From Pirellulales bacterium (lineage in GTDB: Bacteria; Planctomycetota; Planctomycetia; Pirellulales; JALHLM01), in the NCBI GenBank assembly GCA_022844585.1, contig JALHLM010000308.1:1-7333 (forward strand): a DNA stretch of 7,333 bases, in the 5' to 3' direction. Below are positions 6,301 to 7,333 of this stretch, one piece after another. Both the position numbers and the translations under genes were made by a program. How positions within the stretch are numbered: position 1 is the first letter of the stretch; each line of letters starts with the position of its first letter. The notes beneath the pieces were generated by a model. That model was not told where the DNA came from. It ran no database searches and saw nothing but the letters and a program-made list of their open reading frames with translations.

Positions 6301-7258
6301 CGAGGACGTCTTCGAGCAGTAGCGGAAACGTTTCGCTCGCGGCGCCCGTAGTGAACAATCGGGCCGCCGGCGCGCTAAAGGCGCCGCGATCGTCGCGGAA
6401 TCGAACGCGCAGTTCGTAGTCCGTATTCGGGAAGAAGCTCGTGCGTCCTTCATGCGAATTCTCGAACGTGCCGTCCCCTTGATGTGTATGCAGGCGCTCG
6501 ACGCCCCCGATGCAGGGCGTGATCCACGCTAGTTCCGGCGCAGTCCCGGTCGTGTATATTTCCCAATTGGTGCAGGCATGCAAGTCGCCGTCGGGATCGT
6601 TGAACCCGATCGCCTCCATATGCACGTCTTCCGGATTGACGATCTTGCCATCGACATTCGGCTCGGTGATCGTCGGCACGGCCGGCGGGGCGTTCGGCTC
6701 ACCATCGAGCGGCGTGATCTCGATGTAGTTGATCCGCGTACCTTTGTCCGGCAAGATGCTCCCCTGATCGAGCGTTAGGCGGCCGTCGGTGACGTTGACG
6801 ACTTTCGTCTCGCTCAAGAATTGATTGGCGGCCAGACTTTCATTGACGAAGAATCCGGTCCCCTCGACGTTTAAAGTATGAACGCTCGCGTTCGCCGCGT
6901 CGCCGATGGACGCCATGACGTCGTAAAGTCCGTCTGGAAGTTCGATGTCCCATGATCCGCCCAGGCGAAAGTGGATCAGCGTATCGAGTCGCTGATCGAC
7001 GCCGGCAACGTTCCGATCGCGTGCATACTCAGAGTGATCGACATTCCAACCGTACTCAAATCCATTACCGCGGTCGCCAAACGCCAGCCCGGTATCGGCG
7101 AAGTAGCCGAGCGGGATCGGCGCGCCCTCCAACTGAAAGTTGATCAGAATCGGATCGCCAGCAAGTAGTTGGCGCGCTTCCAGGCGTTCCAAGAATTGGG
7201 TGAATCGATGAGTACGGCGCGCAGCGCGCGCAGAACGGCGATGAAGTGGGCGGCGCAT
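3383..7258 (-). CDS. 1291-residue surface protein: LEPR-XLL-like, malectin-like, GSDH propeller, PKD, PA14, Ig-like, dockerin
   Basis: Start ATG 7258 has GAGG seven bases upstream. Residues 1-20 are Arg-rich and precede FLERLEARQLLAG (22-34), a variant of the planctomycete LEPR-XLL export-linked motif. About 36-183 is a malectin/galactose-binding-like domain (GYFADTGLAFGDR...FEYGW, closing with INYIEI). About 190-305 is Fn3-like. About 310-455 is beta-rich and unassigned. About 459-836 is a glucose/sorbosone dehydrogenase beta-propeller: GEQGLTGIA (529-537), SHQISNVSF (595-603, His596 matching the family's catalytic His), GFRNPFG (664-670), ENGP (684-687) and a closing ARIFRVKF. In this family such proteins are often PQQ-dependent sugar oxidases, but cofactor use is not shown here. 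About 838-914 is PKD (WLWDFGDGATS...HVYSAEGNYSV), about 918-1056 is PA14 (GEYFNN...DDGFRLWVN...YDIRIDYFE), and about 1062-1168 is Ig-like. Residues 1173-1242 are three dockerin-like repeats, followed by a 49-residue basic tail without PEP-CTERM. The likely role is an exported carbohydrate-binding or carbohydrate-oxidising surface protein. Confidence 0.88.
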   Translation of the reverse strand: MRRPLHRRSARAARRTHRFTQFLERLEARQLLAGDPILINFQLEGAPIPLGYFADTGLAFGDRGNGFEYGWNVDHSEYARDRNVAGVDQRLDTLIHFRLGGSWDIELPDGLYDVMASIGDAANASVHTLNVEGTGFFVNESLAANQFLSETKVVNVTDGRLTLDQGSILPDKGTRINYIEITPLDGEPNAPPAVPTITEPNVDGKIVNPEDVHMEAIGFNDPDGDLHACTNWEIYTTGTAPELAWITPCIGGVERLHTHQGDGTFENSHEGRTSFFPNTDYELRVRFRDDRGAFSAPAARLFTTGAASETFPLLLEDVLAAPAPTWRTAAQLDVDLPAGAPPASLHLEGAGGEALLELRGQAAAGNQVVNPAELAEHVALRVRVQASANGLSLAETDLTFSDHEGSHTVYLPTLNLLAGESAYFWVSIDGSTFFGTAAQTEPDFSLLARTTPVPFAAAPGYEVEVVAEDFQLPANIAFVPNPGDDPHDPLYYVSELYGNIKVVTRGGEVHDYASDLLNFNPTGSFPGSGEQGLTGIAVDAATGDVFAAYLYSSVPGVEAAPHYPKVVRFHSNDGGLTSATQTIIRDMPGESMGQSHQISNVSFDPDGKLYVHVGDGFDAGTAQNLNSYRGKILRMNTDGTAPADNPFYNAGNGITATDYVYAYGFRNPFGGAWRASDGMHYEVENGPSVDRFAQVVRGRNYLWNGSDASMENFAIYNWSPATAPTNIGFIEPETFGGSGFPAEKYDHAFVAESGPTWGTGPQSNGKKIEEFVLDANGNLVGSLTNFLEYTGSGKGSIVAMAIGPDGIYFSEFYKDQDYVTPIDRGARIFRVKFVGGADFDADITSGTPNLAVKFTDHSNMPGITGWLWDFGDGATSHEQNPTHVYSAEGNYSVTLRVSTGDIVRVVQKDDLISVRTDSAPGLQGEYFNNINFTGLALVRADDTVNFNWGEGSPDPAIDPNTFSVRWTGMVTPEFTQTYTFYTITDDGFRLWVNNQLVIDSFIDQPSTEHSGQIALVAGQEYDIRIDYFENGGGAEARLHWSSANQPRQVVPASRLSGGAPFNQPPRVLSALGNATGAAFTFHESVAASLSLDDLQLVDDASGPVDLSGATLEYNAGTNTATLTVPGLGAGDYALTLLAAGITDAAGARLDGNADNVEGDNYVFAFTAVTCGLGDTNCDGEVDIIDLNNVRNNFGGTGLGDTDGDNVVGIQDLNNVRNNFGGTGLSDNNLDNIAVLNAVRKGFVKQMPSVGDLRQPPAMSTSDSLRRMAHDAVFAMLSHTERPLEKRSERWR
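3533..3742 (-). repeat. Three dockerin-like repeats at the C-terminus of the large protein
   Basis: The repeats are spaced 26 codons (78 bases) apart. Copy 1 is D-T-N-C-D-G...D and copy 2 is D-T-D-G-D-N...D; both end in DLNNVRNNFGGTG. Copy 3 (S-D-N-N-L-D-N...VLNAVRKGF) has lost about four residues and the final loop Asp. The first two closely match the pair in the neighbouring PEP-CTERM gene. Dockerins normally have two such units, so the third looks like a decayed duplicate. Confidence 0.8.
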
Positions 7259-7265
7259 GACAATG

Positions 7266-7269
7266 CCTC
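7266..7269 (-). promoter_or_regulatory. Ribosome binding site GAGG for the large gene
   Basis: Minus-strand GAGG, within AGAGAGG, lies seven bases (CATTGTC) before ATG 7258 and supports that start. The remaining upstream bases up to 7333 show no recognisable promoter. Confidence 0.7.
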
Positions 7270-7333
7270 TCTGTGGTGATCCGATTCGGCTGTGGGTGCC
7301 GTGTCGGCGGCCGCATCGTTTACATGTTCGTCA

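Overview
The window looks like planctomycete DNA, probably from the Pirellulales or a close relative. This is inferred from gene families: a DUF1559 protein, an LEPR-XLL-type N-terminus, planctomycete-style dockerin repeats (GDTNxDG...DLNNVRNNFG) and a PEP-CTERM sorting signal. The DNA is G+C-rich and the coding frames throw long antisense shadow ORFs, as expected from that composition.

Layout. Positions 2-649 (+) hold the 3' part of a DUF1559 gene cut by the left edge. Positions 650-1014 lie between convergent genes and have no convincing protein gene. They hold a short terminator-like hairpin and then a compact unit: a perfect TATAAT box, three consecutive hairpins and a T6 tract. That unit reads as a candidate small RNA of about 105 nt on the + strand. 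Positions 1015-2892 (-) encode a secreted tandem-repeat (NxxGxxAF-type) protein with a dockerin-like calcium-binding pair and a PEP-CTERM tail. Positions 2893-3382 hold that gene's probable promoter and, on the + strand, a small helix-turn-helix-like gene that appears broken by a frameshift in a T5 run. Positions 3383-7258 (-) encode a 1291-residue multidomain surface protein. Its order is LEPR-XLL-like segment, malectin-like domain, Fn3-like region, glucose/sorbosone-dehydrogenase beta-propeller, PKD, PA14, Ig-like domain, then three dockerin-like repeats and a basic tail. The last 75 bases hold only its ribosome binding site and upstream leader.

How the parts relate. The two large minus-strand genes are not an obvious operon, because almost 500 bases and an opposite-strand gene remnant separate them. 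Both encode exported modular proteins with near-identical dockerin-like repeats, but they use different export or anchoring signals (Sec signal plus PEP-CTERM versus LEPR-XLL). I see no cohesin, exosortase, PQQ-synthesis or regulatory partner here. No complete novel defence or mobile system is visible. The items most worth following up are the intergenic RNA candidate, the frameshifted small gene and the architecture of the 1291-residue protein.
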